Shown in pieces: positions 1-12,073 of a stretch of DNA of 62,383 nt; position 1 is the stretch's first letter; the number at the start of each line of letters is the position of its first letter. The position numbers and the translations under genes were made by a program. The DNA comes from Gnetum montanum (taxonomy: Eukaryota; Streptophyta; Gnetopsida; Gnetales; Gnetaceae), in the NCBI GenBank assembly GCA_015680685.1, contig MNCI01020555.1, positions 28,362 through 90,744 of the forward strand, given 5' to 3'. The notes beneath the pieces are model-generated. The model did not search any database and was not told where the DNA came from. It worked only from the letters and a program-made list of their open reading frames with translations.

Positions 1-492
1 TACACATCCTGAACCAGTGCAACACTGCTAGGATTACCAAACGCTAATCGTTACTGGGTTACCAAGCGCTACACGCATGCTTGAAGCGGTTGTACTGAGT
101 ATACTTAACTAAGAGAGTCGAAGGTTAAGAGAGAGATTAATTAACTAAGAAATCATTAAACATTCAGCAATAATTAATTACTAATTAGCTTAATTTGTAT
201 GCTGTAATCTTTATCATAAAGTTCGTCTTTATTGCCGTACACAAAATTGTGCTCAGGTACAAATTGCTTGAATAAAGATCCGTTCACTCTATGGCTCCTA
301 TTGCGGGCACACAGAAATAATTCTAACTCTAGAATAAAAAAATTGCAAGAATCTAGCTAAGGGTCTAAGTCTAACTACCTTGGAACCAAAGGTGCCGCCT
401 CTTATTTATAGAAGATGAGGCAGGACGCGATATCGTGTGGTGGATGTGATATCATGTATGTGATATCACATACACGATATCGTGGCTCATCA
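1..492 (-). repeat. Family B LTR, minus orientation, cut by window start
   Basis: The segment matches the other four family-B LTRs in this window. It begins at a point equivalent to base 12393 of the copy at 12074-12891. The right end is CTCATCA, the inverse of the TGATGAG that starts family-B LTRs. The GATATC-rich palindromic stretch (about 430-485) and an inverted TATA-like block (TTATTTATAG, ~403-412) are present. The polypurine tract expected outside a 3' LTR is not seen at 493-510, so this is more likely a solo LTR, but its left end lies outside the window. Confidence 0.85.
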
Positions 493-900
493 ATCATATT
501 GGCTATATGTCTTGGGTTGAAATTGAATCAACTTGTTTTAGGTTCCAACCCCTCCTCAAGGCACTCTTTTATTGATCAACATACTATTCTTATAACATAC
601 AAAAATAACAATGAGGTATTACTTTTGATTTGGATGCACCATGGGTTCGATTTGGTGGGGAATGTTTGAGTTATGAAGTTCTAATTTGATTATACATGTT
701 CGTGGTAAATATTGTTAAAAAAAGTTGTGGATTTTGACACCTCTATTATAATGTACAATTGCTAGTGAGAGATAGCTTAAGTGGTTAGCTCATAGTCTTG
801 CTAGGTAAGAGGGTGCTAGTTTCAAACACAATTAAAGTATTGTTATATTTTTTTATAATTACTTCAAAGTATCATGTCAACTATATCACTTGATGACATG
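493..900. other. AT-rich stretch, no gene seen
   Basis: No coding region is recognised here. The only structured piece is a tRNA-like SINE candidate at about 768-835, listed separately. Confidence 0.5.
768..835 (+). repeat. tRNA-derived SINE-like fragment
   Basis: The sequence TAGCTTAAGTGG resembles a pol III box A. About 45 bases later GCTAGTTTCAAACAC resembles box B (GGTTCGAATC). The layout matches the tRNA-related head of plant SINEs, and a better preserved copy lies on the minus strand near 59684-59773. No poly-A tail or target-site duplication was identified. Confidence 0.4.
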
Positions 901-1404
901 TTTCAAGAAAAGATACAATTAAATACTCTTTTTAAAAAAACAATAAGGTGTTGACCTAGTAATAAGACTCTTGATTCAAAATTCCAAGTTCTAAACAAAA
1001 CACACTTGAACCTCTCAAAAACAAACAAATAAAAACATTTAAATGTTAAAACTTCAAATTTTAATAGAAAGTAGAAATTGAAAGGGCACAGAAAAATCAA
1101 ATGAAATTTGTATCGTACTTACCCAAGACATTTGTTAAAAGGATATACTGCATTTTGTTTCAAGCAAAGATACAATTAAATACTCTTTTTCAAAAAACAA
1201 TGACCTAGTAATAAGATTCTTAATTTCTAACTCCTGGTTCCAAACAAAGCACGCGTTAACCTCTCGAAAACAAACAAACAAAAACATTTAAATGTTAAAA
1301 CTCTGAATTTCAATAAAAGCAGAAATTGAAAGCGCATAGAAAAATCAAATAAAATTCGTATCGTACTTTTCCCATACATGTGGTAAAATGATATACTGCA
1401 TTTA
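901..1404 (+). repeat. Direct tandem duplication, ~250 bp unit
   Basis: Bases ~901-1152 and ~1159-1404 are two diverged direct copies. Both contain the run GATACAATTAAATACTCTTT, the run AAACATTTAAATGTTAAAAC and the ending ATATACTGCATTT. Open frames in this stretch read across the duplication and look non-coding. It lies immediately upstream of the MPC1-like exons. Confidence 0.8.
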
Positions 1405-1562
1405 CGATCCGGTATGTCAATGTGCATTTCTAAATTCGATTGAAGTTTTGATTTCCTTCCAATCCTGACGGATAAACTACAAACAAAGGCAACAATTTTT
1501 TCGTAGCAAAGGAGGTAGATTCCATCTGACTTTGTTGTGCTACATCAAAATCTCATTTCATT

Positions 1563-1619
1563 GGGCCTAAAACCACACATTTTTGGGGCCCCATCGCCAA
1601 TTGGGGTTTCATAGTTGCT
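1563..1619 (+). pseudogene. MPC1: MPC1-like exon (N-terminal part)
   Basis: Nineteen codons read GPKTTHFWGPIANWGFIVA, the conserved N-terminal core of plant MPC1 leading into the first membrane segment. The exon ends with codon GCT followed by the donor GTGAAC. Reading upstream in frame gives SHFI and then reaches a TGA without an ATG, so the family's usual start (about ten residues further upstream) is missing or degraded. Confidence 0.75.
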
Positions 1620-1892
1620 GTGAACATTCTCTCCTTATTTAATTTTTTCGTCTTGTGTTTTTTTCCCCTGGTGGAATATAATTTTCTTAAGGATGTTTTG
1701 AAAACTCATCGGATATACATTTCTACTGTCAAAAGATTCAGCGGGTCTGTTGATGCAATAAAGTTTCAGTTTCATAATTCCAAGAATAAACAATTTGTAT
1801 ATTTTCAAATTTCAGTATGTTACTGCGGATTGCTGGATTCTTTGAATGGGGAAATCGAGCAATTGACCATGAGATTATGGCATGGTTTACAG

Positions 1893-1947
1893 GGTTTGGC
1901 TGATATGTAGAAACCGCCTGACATGATATCAGGGAACATGACGATAG
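1893..1947 (+). pseudogene. MPC1: MPC1-like exon with in-frame stop
   Basis: A 55-bp exon follows the acceptor TTTACAG and reads GLADM, then TAG (1908-1910), then KPPDMISGNMTI, with one leftover base G before the donor GTAAAT. This leftover G plus the CA that opens the exon at 58405 makes an Ala codon, so the phases fit. The family normally has Gln or a similar residue at the TAG position; CAG to TAG is a single C-to-T change. Confidence 0.75.
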
Positions 1948-2110
1948 GTAAATGTTGTACTCGTTTTGGTGTTGTAGTATGCCGCTAATTTAAAGTTTTT
2001 CTTTGTTTTTATAGTTTTAAGCATTATGAGATTAGATGCTCGATTAAGCCATTTATGTTAAAATATTCTTTTTACTGAAATTTTCGGACATTTTTCGAGG
2101 GTTTGACAAG

Positions 2111-2811
2111 CATTTGCTAATATTTCAGTTGTTTCAATGAAGGTGTTAGTGCTTATTTCAATTGTTTGATGTTGTATTTTTAATTTTAAAAAATCAATAA
2201 TGATTCAGTAGTCTTTCAATTTATTGCTAATATATGCTAGGAAGGATGACCTGACAGGGTAAGAGCTTTGAACAAGGATGTTGACGTGGCAGTCATTGGT
2301 AGGACATAAAAATGCTAACGAACTGCTGCAGAAAGCATGTCAAGCAATAACTGATATGCTGAATTGTAAATGAACAATAACCAGGATTGATATTTATTCA
2401 CATATTTCCAAGCTAAGTTCATGATTAGCTTAACCACTTATGTGTTTTTTACTAAGTTATTCCCAACTCACACTGGTTCTGACATTTTCATTTATAAAAT
2501 TTAGTGTTGAGCACTAGGTCTGGAACATGAGCTTGTAGATTAACGGTTGAAAATTTAAGTTATCTTTTTATAGAGACTTTGGGGTTGTATTTAAGAATTA
2601 AAACAAAGAAATGCAGGTAGATCACATACAAAATTTAGTTGTTCCATGAGAAAATGTTAGGCTTCAGTAGCCAATACTTTTCTATACAAAAACATGCCTT
2701 CATCACTAGACAAAATGGCCCAGGTTTGCCACGTCTAGCATCCAAATGTGTATAAGCAAAAAACACTTCTCCTAACAAGGCCAACTGATTTGAGCTGACG
2801 TTTGACAATGT
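2111..2811 (+). repeat. Left copy of a ~0.7-kb direct repeat
   Basis: This block and 57146-57853 are direct copies, mostly identical over about 700 bp by eye. Both start CATTTGCTAATATTT and end near TTTGACAATGT. The left copy starts about 160 bp downstream of the MPC1-like second exon; the right copy ends about 550 bp upstream of the third exon. They are either duplicated native intron sequence or two copies of an unrecognised repeat. Confidence 0.85.
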
Positions 2812-2938
2812 TGCCAATGGTATCCATATCGACAACCTGGTCCTTATTGATAATATGTCCAACATCCAGTCTCACTGGTAAATGCAACTGTTCAAACTCC
2901 ACAATATTATTCATCGGAATACCATTGATTGATGCCAC
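2735..2938 (-). other. Unidentified minus-strand ORF, 67 codons
   Basis: The frame encodes a protein-like sequence (MASINGIPMNNIVEFEQLHL at the start, then a KDQVVDMDTIG motif), crosses the right edge of the left direct repeat, and stops near 2735. Residue composition looks more like real protein than the surrounding shadows, but I do not recognise a family. It may be an old exon or transposon coding remnant on the antisense strand. Confidence 0.2.
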
Positions 2939-5640
2939 GAAGGACTAAGTCAGACTCATATGTGCATCCACAAGTAGATAATTTTTAAAATCACAATTCA
3001 AATCCTTTACCACCAGTGCCACCACCTGCTATGCAAGGTGAGTTGCCATCATAATTGCAATAGAGGAAAGCTACAAGGGTAGTGAACAATCAAATAGAGA
3101 ATCCTACCAGCAACACTAAGGGCCAAATGAAGAAATGTCCTTTCTTTAGGACAAGTCCTGAAAAGGCTAGTAGAATTAGAGCTTCATCAAGACCAAATTC
3201 CTCTACCACAAATTCTGTTGACAACTTTACTATGTTGACAACTTTGACATATTTGATGTTGTTACAGTCTCTTCAATTTACTATGTTGACAATTTTGATA
3301 AATTTTTGCTAGTGTTGTTATGTTTAAGACAAATAAATGATCAGCATCTATAAGCATTTTGGTTATGATCTACACATTGACACAGTAGAAATCATAATTG
3401 TTATATGTATCTTCATATGTTGATGCAAGAATCTTTACTATTCTTACATTTAAACTTTAGATACTAACAATTTTGCAAGATAGCTATTTTAGAAATGAAC
3501 TTTGGTTGTATTTATATGTAACAGAAACAAGTTACAATTTTTGTGTTTTAATAAGATTCAATAACTCTTAGAGTTCATATTATTAAACTTACCTCCTGTT
3601 GGTAAAATAGAATTGTTAAATGCATGAAATGGTAATTTGTAAATGATAGATTCTGAAGTTGGCTTAGTCATGGTTATGTTGGCTTAGTCATGGTTATGTG
3701 GAAGTGAATGTGATTCAATAATGCATATATTAGGTTTAAAATACTTTTGTTATTAAGTTGCATATTAAGAAATTTCTATTTTTGAAAAGTATGCAACGGT
3801 GTTATCGCTTCATTTCTTGTTAGTTGTATTAGTTTCTCAAAACTCCCTCTCTAATGCAAGTGCAAATGAAAATAACCATTATCATTTCCTTTCATGCCTC
3901 ATTCTCAAGTAGGCTTACCCATGCTTGATAGGCCACGGCTGCATCTAATGTCTAGACTATTGAGCAACATGGAACCAATATAACTGAAAAATTTTAAAAT
4001 TTAAAGAATTTGACTATTTTATCAATGGCTTAAGTAAACCTACTTGTTTTTACAGGGATGCTCCACTTGTTCACCATGTTATTGCTGAAGAACCAATTTA
4101 TCTTAGATTTTCACACATAATGTTTTTAGGTAGTATGTTAAGAGGGAACTAATTTGTTGAACATTCAGTCATCATTGAAAGTTGCTCATCTATTGATTTT
4201 TTGAAACTTATGAATTTTGGTAGAATTATTGAATTATATCATATCAACTCTTGTTTAAAATTTTCTAGTTATCATAGATACAGAGTAACATTAATTAGCT
4301 TGTCACATTGTACCTCAATGAAGTTAGCAACTAACATTATAACATGATTGTATTGATTACTAAACTACAATACAACTATTTCAATATATAAACGAGATTA
4401 GAACTTCATATTTCTTAATACTACAATTAGTTTTGTATTTCACTATTTGTATGGTCAACATTTATATGTATATTCAGATACAGAACACACCCTTGTTCTT
4501 ACGTTAAGCTCAATAAAAACCAGTCGAATATTTTGTGCATGTAGTGATAGTGCTTCGTATACGTGTTTAGGAATTTTACCAAAATTCTAAACTTTGACTA
4601 GTCTATCGTCACTTGCAGAAGCATTGATTATCCTACAAATAGCAATGAAAAAAAGACACCTAAATCATTAAGGAGAGAAAATATGTTATACTAAATTCAA
4701 ATATAAGCAAATTTACGAGGGTGCCACTGAACTGAGTTCATGTCCATGAGATGAGCTTCGTACTTGTTGGAAAAAAAATTGTACGAAGGACAATAAATCT
4801 GCAGTTACATCCAGATAAATTCTTCAAATTACCTAAAACACATTAGCAATTATTAATATTTCAGTGTCTTTGTTTACTAAGTAAACCCTGAAATCGCACG
4901 GTCATAGTTTATGGCTTTTCTGGAACAACATCGCAGACGAGTTTCGATTGTGCTTTATATTTACAACAAATACTTTGATGCATTATAGAATGAGATTTTG
5001 TATTATGCCGGGATATTAGATTTGCCGTAGAGGTGGAATTTTTGTTAGTTTTTCTTATTTTGGGCTCCATTCAAGAACTGAATGTAGCTATTGTAATCAC
5101 CTTCCAGAACTTGTCCCATCTGTTTGGGCCTTCCCATCCAAATCTCATGTTAATATAAAGACCAAATCCTATGTTGTGTACCAGCTGTCTGCTTCCATGG
5201 AGCACTCTGCCTATAACCATAAGGTTGTAGTTTCATACATATGGCATACATGGAGAAATAGGAACAATGTACGTTCAGGCTAGCTTAGGTAAACAACTAA
5301 CTGTCAAAATTTCTATCAAAATCTTTGGCCGTAATAAAAGTTTCCATTTTCAATTTCCAAAATCTTTGCATGTTGTGTTCAGTTGTGAGAAATCCATTTT
5401 GTTTTTTATGTTCTAATGTCATTGCCAAATTTTCATTGTTTTGGTGTTTCGGATAGAATGATTGATATTGCATCTTTTCTATCTGATTTTTGTTAGCCTG
5501 GGTTTTTATCTTTCTTTAAAAATGAAAATAGCATGTATTGTAGTATCTGGTAAAATTTTAAAATAAATACTTCTAGATGGAGCTGAATCACTTACATTTT
5601 TGATATAGGTGAATGTAAAATAATTCAAATTGCATCTTAG
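2812..5640. other. AT-rich intronic stretch, no gene recognised
   Basis: No convincing coding sequence is visible apart from weak open frames such as 3082-3312. A small perfect tandem copy of TTGGCTTAGTCATGGTTATG lies at about 3659-3698. The stretch ends at the acceptor TGCATCTTAG of the kinase pseudogene. Confidence 0.4.
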
Positions 5641-6705
5641 ACACGTACAAAGCAAAGCTCAACTTGTTCTAGTATTACTTCAGAATTCAGCAACGGGGAT
5701 GCTTTTATCAGGGATGTAAATCTTCTGAGCCAGAATTCAAATAGCACTGCTCTTGTATTCACATATAGTGAACTAAGTCAGTGTACAAAAAATTTCCGAC
5801 ATGATCAAGTTATTGGAGAAGGAGGTTTTGGGATTGTCTACAAGGGTCATTTAGATGAGCATGTTAGAGAAAATTTAAAATCTATGCCAGTGGCTGTCAA
5901 AGTTCTCAATCCTAAGGGCCTTCAAGGACATAAAGAAAGGCTGGTAATTTTCATTGATAACATTTTGGGGGTTGGAATATTTAAATTTTCAGCATTCAAA
6001 GTATGTGATTTTGGAATTTGAAAATGAACTTAATTAAACTGCTGATTTGTGCCATCCAGGATGAAGTTGTTTTTCTGGGACAACTAAGTCATCCACGCTT
6101 GGTGAAACTCATAGGCTATTGCAATGAAGGTGCACATATGATCCTTGTTTATAAGTATATGCCTTGTGGAAGTTTAGAAACTCAACTTTTCCATTTTAAA
6201 GAAAGATATGGCTTCAATAAACTATATGGCTTTTTTCAATTTTAAAGCCATTTTGTACATAAGCATGCACTTTATTGAATGATCCTAAGGATATTTGATG
6301 ATTTTCTACTGCGTTCCCATACCTTGGTCAGCTAGAATGAAGATTGTCCTTAGAGCAGCTAAAGGGCATGCTTTCCTACATGTGACTTCAAAACAACTAA
6401 CATTTTGTTGGACATGGTAAGTATCATATATAGAACACCTTTGCTAGTGGTTAAAACTGATCTCAATCATTTTCACTGCTATGCTAGAGTTAGAAGTTGA
6501 TTGCTATGTGGATTTTATTTTAATTTATTTGTTTTGAAAGATTCCTAGCTAAATTATTCTAATCTTGTATCTTGCAGGATTTCACTGCAAAGTTGTCTGA
6601 TTTTGGGCTTGCAAAAGATGGACCAAAAGGTGACCAAACTCATGTTTTCAAACGAGTAATGGGTGCTTATGGATATGCAGCTCCTGAGTATGTTATGACT
6701 GCTAA
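5641..6705 (+). pseudogene. Receptor-like cytoplasmic kinase (RLCK-VII/PBL-like) pseudogene
   Basis: Plant RLCK-VII kinases are soluble Ser/Thr kinases that relay signals from cell-surface receptors. Four exon-like blocks remain. 5641-5943 carries the glycine loop GEGGFGIVYKG and the invariant Lys in VAVKVLN. 6060-~6200 reads [20 protein letters not shown]. ~6311-6416 reads IPWSARMKIVLRAAKGHAFLH and then, after a frameshifting deletion, CDFKTTNILLDM. 6578-~6705 reads [20 protein letters not shown] and then [11 protein letters not shown]. Donors GTAATT (5944) and GTAAGT (6417) and acceptors ATCCAG and TTGCAG are intact. The stretch just before the catalytic Asp (normally VIYRDFKTSNILLD) is deleted, frame is lost, and everything after the APE motif (subdomains IX-XI) is missing. 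The N-terminal exon is also not seen. It is inactive as it stands. Confidence 0.85.
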
Positions 6706-7124
6706 GCAAATTTTCAACTGTCTGGAGCTTTCCCATGAAATATTTGTATGTTTGTTTGGGGTTGTAATTTTTTTTGGCTGCTAAATGAATACATTATGTA
6801 AACCAAAATCTTGTAATAGAATTTATTCATGCTGTTGGCCAAACATTTATCTGAAAATATAACTTTAGACTCTTTATATTGTGAAGAGTTTTTTGGATTT
6901 GCCTAGCCTTGGGAAAACCCAGAGATCTGCCCCTGCTTAGCAGGCCCCTCTTTCCTTCGTCCCTCATTCTCACTGAAAACGCAGAAAACTTGTCCCAACC
7001 AAAAACTCAAAAAAAAATAAAAAATAAAAAAAATTATTCTGCTTTATGTAGATTTGGAAGTACAATAGACCAAACTTAGAGAAAACGGACAACTTGTTGA
7101 AAAGCCCACTGCCCTTGAACATCT
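6706..7124. other. Intergenic stretch with a GC-richer patch
   Basis: Kinase similarity stops abruptly at about 6705. A GC-richer patch at ~6895-6990 (for example CCCCTGCTTAGCAGGCCCC, a short palindrome-like core) stands out from the AT-rich surroundings, but no gene is recognised. The stretch ends at the LINE target-site duplication. Confidence 0.35.
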
Positions 7125-7945
7125 AACAACCGACTAATCCGGGCCTTGCTGCGGCCTGCCAATCACTCCCAACTTCCCTCTGTGTAACCAACACATATAA
7201 ACATTAAGGCACTTCATACAGGAGTGCAACGTGACCAGGAATTTCTTGCGTACGACTGGCCTCTCACCCCCAGATTTCTCTGGCAACTCACCGACGCTGG
7301 CTGCACTCTGGATTCTGTGGAAGGCCAGGAACGACTGTATCTTTAAAAAGAGGGCCCTCCCTCCCATGGCCGTTCTTGCTAGCTGAACCTGACGCTATGA
7401 ATCCTTACGCCCACCTCAAGTCTCCTGTGACTAGCCTCCAATGGCTCACGGGTTCCAAGTGCTGGTTTTCGAACATGGGGAACCAACACTAGCGAAAGAG
7501 GCAAGAGTCTGATGAGGAGGTTCATATGGCAGCACCAACAATAAAAGATCATACCTGTGGCAACACGAGAGGACAACCATCCACTTCCCCTAACCAGTCG
7601 TCCATCCAGCCACTGGTCTGGATTGCAGGCGTCCTTCAGAACCACATGATGGGCATCAGATAGATTGTTCAGAAAAATCAACATCGCCTGAAGGCTAGAC
7701 CAGGGCAACCTTAGTTTCATTTGTAATTCTTGATGGGTGGTTGTCCACCAGATAACGGCCCTTTCAGAGTAGATCGACCACCGTGGGATTGTCGCGGTAG
7801 GGCAGGCCTGGGGATTTGTTTTTGGGGCGCTACCTTTGGGTGGCATGGGGCCAGCAGCTCTGGCCTGAGCTGTACAGATGTATAGCTGCATTTTTTCTGG
7901 AATTAATACACTTGACCTTTTCAAGAAAAAACAACCGACTAATCC
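7125..7945 (+). mobile_element. 5'-truncated L1-type LINE with 16-bp target-site duplication
   Basis: The identical 16-mer AACAACCGACTAATCC occurs at 7125-7140 and 7930-7945. The intervening 789 bp is GC-richer than its surroundings and ends in an A-rich tail (TCAAGAAAAA). On the + strand, with frameshifts, it reads like the zf-RVT and C-terminal region of plant L1 proteins: NFLRTTGLSPPDFSGNSPTL followed by ALWILWKARNDCIFKKRALP and then PYAHLKSPVTSLQWL. Truncated 5' end, A-rich 3' end and long direct repeats are the hallmarks of target-primed reverse transcription. The long antisense frame at 7379-7999 is a shadow. Confidence 0.85.
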
Positions 7946-10317
7946 ACAGAAACAATTTTTTGTGGATCTACTAAAAACTAAACAAAATACCCAAACCAAA
8001 CAAAACCTACCTCAAATCCTGCAGAACTTTGAATATCGCTCTCATGGCTGCGGCCTTTTCAAAATGGTGAAAAATGTGGCATAAAGATCTTCATAAAGTT
8101 AGCAACCCTAATTAAACCAACCAAACTTAATAACACTATTTGAATTAACCAAACTTAAGAGAATGAAAAGCATGCATGCTATCGTTTTAACATCATGGAC
8201 ATGGCATAAGAGGGTTGTATGTACACATAACCCATATGGATGGGCATATGCTTTTTCGCTAATATATACAGCACAATAGAGTTTATGATTGGATGGGTAA
8301 GGTTTACCCATATAAAGGGTAGCTTACGTATCCGACAATAAAGTTTATGATGGTTTCCAAAGCTTAGTTTCTGATAAAAGTTGGCTGAATAGTGTCTAAG
8401 AATAAATAGGTAGGGGCTTGCAACTTGGAAGTTACAGTAGCAGACCATTGTTGTTAAACTTATTGGAAATTTTGGTTTAAGTTTTTAGAAAATAATCAAT
8501 AACCCATTATTGTCCCGCCTAACTTCTTTTTAGACATTTTGTATTGGGCTGGTTTTTTTTTCTAAATTATAAAAACACAGCTTTTTATGGATTTAAAGGA
8601 ATTTGTGCTTCGTGGATTTTTTATTGCAAATAACAGAAGCATGAAATCATCCGTAAGAATCACCATTCGAGGAGTTTCGAGAATGGCCAGAATGTCCATT
8701 TCATAGTATTTTTGCTCGCTCATTAGGCACTATATTTGAAAGAAGAATAAATGATGAGATCAAAACAAACATCATGTCTGTCAAGTAGGTTTGAGATAGA
8801 ACCTAATTTTTATTAATATTTTATTAGTCTTGGACATTCCATCGAATTTACAAAGACATCAAAAAAAATCTACTTACCCTCTAGATTTTAGGAAGCTTAT
8901 AATTTAAGTTAAAAAAATTATGATAAGCTTAATCTAAAACTATGTTATTAAGAATTCAGTTCTAGTTCGTCTCTTGCCTTGCTTGTTGTGTACTACAGAA
9001 AGGGTGGGTGTTTTCGTCAGTCCTTCCAAATCAAATATCACTTTAGCTAATTTTGCTTCATGTTACTTTCCAATAACTTGCTGCTCATATTTTGCATTTA
9101 CTAAATCCCATAATAGTTTTAAGTGATAACTACATCTTTAAGGTTAGATATAGGTTAGTATTAAATTTTAGTTCCTTCTAACCTTGTTATGTGATCTTCT
9201 TTGCATATGCCTAGAACATCTAAGACTCCATTCCTATGATTTATCACTTTGAGTTGTTATCTAATTTATGTATTGTACAAATTATCTCTTCTACTTTATC
9301 TAATGTCTCGATTGTACAAATTATCTCTTCTACTAACATTTAACATCCATTCAAGCATTCCTATGTTTGCCACATTGATTTTTTATTGTTCATGCCTCTT
9401 TTGTAATGAGATTTTGCATGGTTTTACAAGTTGCCAAATTGACACTAATCATTCTTACTAAGGCCTTTGTAAAGGTATTTATAATGGTATTGAGCATCTA
9501 CTTTATAATGTTTTTGGAATAATAATTACACTAAAAGGGACCACCACTTGGAGTGATGTTAAGGTAATTGTTTCTCAAGTCATAAGACTTGGGTTTGGGC
9601 CTCGATGCAACCACTCGAAAGAGTTTAAGCTTTTACTCATCTATCATGTCTCCCAAAAGCTGATGTTGGCGATTCTAGTGGACATAGTAAAATGGAAGTA
9701 ATAACTTAGTTTCATATTAATGCTTTTAACAAAGACAACAATGATGCAATGCTAAATGCTTAATTGAATGCATCAATTTTAGAATACTTTTGTACAAAAT
9801 TTTTTAAACCATAACTCAATGCTATCTGCTAAAATTAAACCTGTGACTTGGGTTTCAATGCCTTGAGTCTTATGACTAAGGTAACACATCACTAATTATT
9901 TTTTAAAAAATATGGCATTCACATTTTTAATTGAAATCTTTTTCTTAATGGTAGTTTTATTTTAAGTTTAATTAGCATTAAAGTATATTTGGAAGACTTG
10001 AATTTTTTAAGTGATTCATAGAACATTGGTAAAATAAAAGTTCTTACACACATGTTTCATGTTTTATCTCTTCGGTGGATTCGAATAAACAATAAACCAT
10101 GAACCAATATTAAACACCCAACATTTGGTATTACTTACATAATCTTAATATTGCTTCAATTTCAACTGCTTTAATTTATAAGCAACTCCTTAAATTTTAA
10201 AAGCTCTAAATCACTGGGGTAACACTAATTTATAAAGTTTTCTTTTTAAGTTTTATGAAAGTTTCATATTGGCTAAATGTCTTGTTTATATATAGTCATA
10301 TATCTTCCCTACCCATT
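7946..10317. other. AT-rich stretch without recognised genes
   Basis: No protein family is recognised on either strand. Two short copies of TTGTACAAATTATCTCTTCT lie near 9275 and 9312. Segments at about 9537-9610 (+) and 9836-9895 (-) share a tRNA-like core (AGTCATAAGACT with CTTGGGTTT) and may be an inverted pair of old SINE fragments; the match is too weak to list alone. Confidence 0.4.
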
Positions 10318-11128
10318 TGATGAGCAACATGTACCCCCTACATGAAACCATACAAATCATTAGCATTCACGTATAATTTGGTCAAATTCTATGGATGGAA
10401 CTAGTGTGGTATCTAGATTGTTAAGCATTGATCACGAGTCATTGTCTTCTCACTTGGACTAGTGGTAGCTTTATAATGTATGGTTTAGTCCAAAGTGAGG
10501 CATATGATTATGATGTTCTTGAGGCCTTAAACTAACCTTAACAATAACATAGAAATTAATTATTTAATCTAATTAATAACAAGAAGATAAATTTTAAGTT
10601 AGCCTAAGGATGATGAATGTTCGTCTCCAACTTGTTGTACATGTCCTGAACTCACCTATTCATTACTGGGATTCCCAAGTGTTATGCTACTGGGTGAACC
10701 AAGAAATAACACTGTTGGGATTGCCAAGTGAATACATGTTTATGCTTAAATGTGGTCACACTGATTTCATCGATTAATTAACATATACGAAAATGTAAAT
10801 GTTAAGTAAGTACATAGAAAATAAATTATGTTGAAAGTAAATCTATTCTAAGTTAAAGTGTTGCGATGAATCAGAATCAATCTTGATCTTATTATCATTC
10901 ATGGAATGTGTCTAGGCACAATGCCACTCAAATAAGATGTTGTACAATTGACTCAAATCCATGTTGTAGGCACTCATTGATTGTTTGCTAGGATTATGGG
11001 AGAAAACTACAAGAGTCTCGCTACACTACTAACCAAATGATGCCAAATACACAACAGGTGCTTCCATATTTATAGGCGAAGACAGACACTGCATTGATGC
11101 ATCTACCCATGTATCGAGTGATTCATCA
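10318..11128 (-). repeat. Family B LTR, minus orientation (3' LTR)
   Basis: Left end TGATGAG (10318-10324) and right end ATTCATCA (to 11128) match the family-B termini. The flank at 11129 (TACCCCC) is the inverse of the GGGGGTA polypurine tract that precedes the 3' LTR in the full copy, so this is a 3' LTR of a minus-strand element. At 811 bp it matches its relatives in length but is more diverged, especially in the promoter-side third. Confidence 0.85.
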
Positions 11129-12073
11129 TACCCCCACAACTAGCTAAAAACTCATCCTCGATTTAAATATAAATGGACAAAGTTTCATTACAAACATTGT
11201 GGGGTGACCAAGACTAAATTGTCTACATTTACAAAATTGGAGTGTCGTGTTGCAAAATTTTATTTGAGTGGATGTAGTACAAAATGATGAAAAGACTGGA
11301 CAAACATCAAAGTTTGCAAAATTGCAAAGGTCTTCAAAAATCCACTAAAGATGAATCTTCTTGTTGTCACTAGTGGTAATAGACTTCCCAACCTTGATTG
11401 TTATGTTGATGCTTCTCTTCTATGTAGAACATTTTTGAGGGATGGACTAAAATTTCTTCTCCTTGTCCCATGGATCTAACAAATATGTGATATTTGAGCT
11501 CTATGTAGAACATTTTTGAGGGATGAACTAAAATTTCTTTTCATCGTCTCATGGATCTAACAAATATGTGATGTTTGAGTTTTAATCTCTTTATGTGCTA
11601 CTATTTGTCCATGGGAATAGCCTCCATTGTTCTCCTCTTAGCCTCATGTCCTTTGCTTTTACAAGACCTTTAACCTTAGGGATTCCATTTGGCATTATCT
11701 AAAATCACCAAAGAATCAATGTTAGTTTTGATAGTTTCCCATTAATGATTAACCCTTTCTGAATCCTTAGTTAGCTTAAAACTCCAAAACATTTTAGCAT
11801 ATAAGCCCAAGATGATTTCATAATAACATTTCCCAAGGCTCTAAGGTAACTAAAATCATCAAGTTATTCAAGTTATTTTGATTATTTTTGCTATTAGTTA
11901 CCATAATGTTCAAAATGGGGTGTTAGAAAAATTTCAAAAGTACGTTCTTAACCCTTCCATGATAAATGATCTTAACTTTGGAAGTGCACAAGTTTTTGAA
12001 CAATTAAAACCAAAAGTTTGGTTCACAAAATGGCCAAGAAATTTTGAATTTAGAGAAAATTTCAATATAAAAG
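11129..12073 (-). mobile_element. 3' internal region of a minus-strand family B element
   Basis: This follows the polypurine tract of the LTR at 10318-11128 and corresponds to untranslated 3' internal sequence of a family-B element. It contains a tandem duplication of about 81 bp (11418-11498 and 11499-11580) with shared runs GTAGAACATTTTTGAGGGAT and CATGGATCTAACAAATATGT. No coding domain is recognised. The element is broken on its right by the next LTR. Confidence 0.6.

Noticed and set aside
7379-7999. 206-codon minus-strand ORF
   Set aside because: The plus strand of the same interval encodes LINE C-terminal sequence bounded by target-site duplications; the minus frame is a shadow extending past the insertion.
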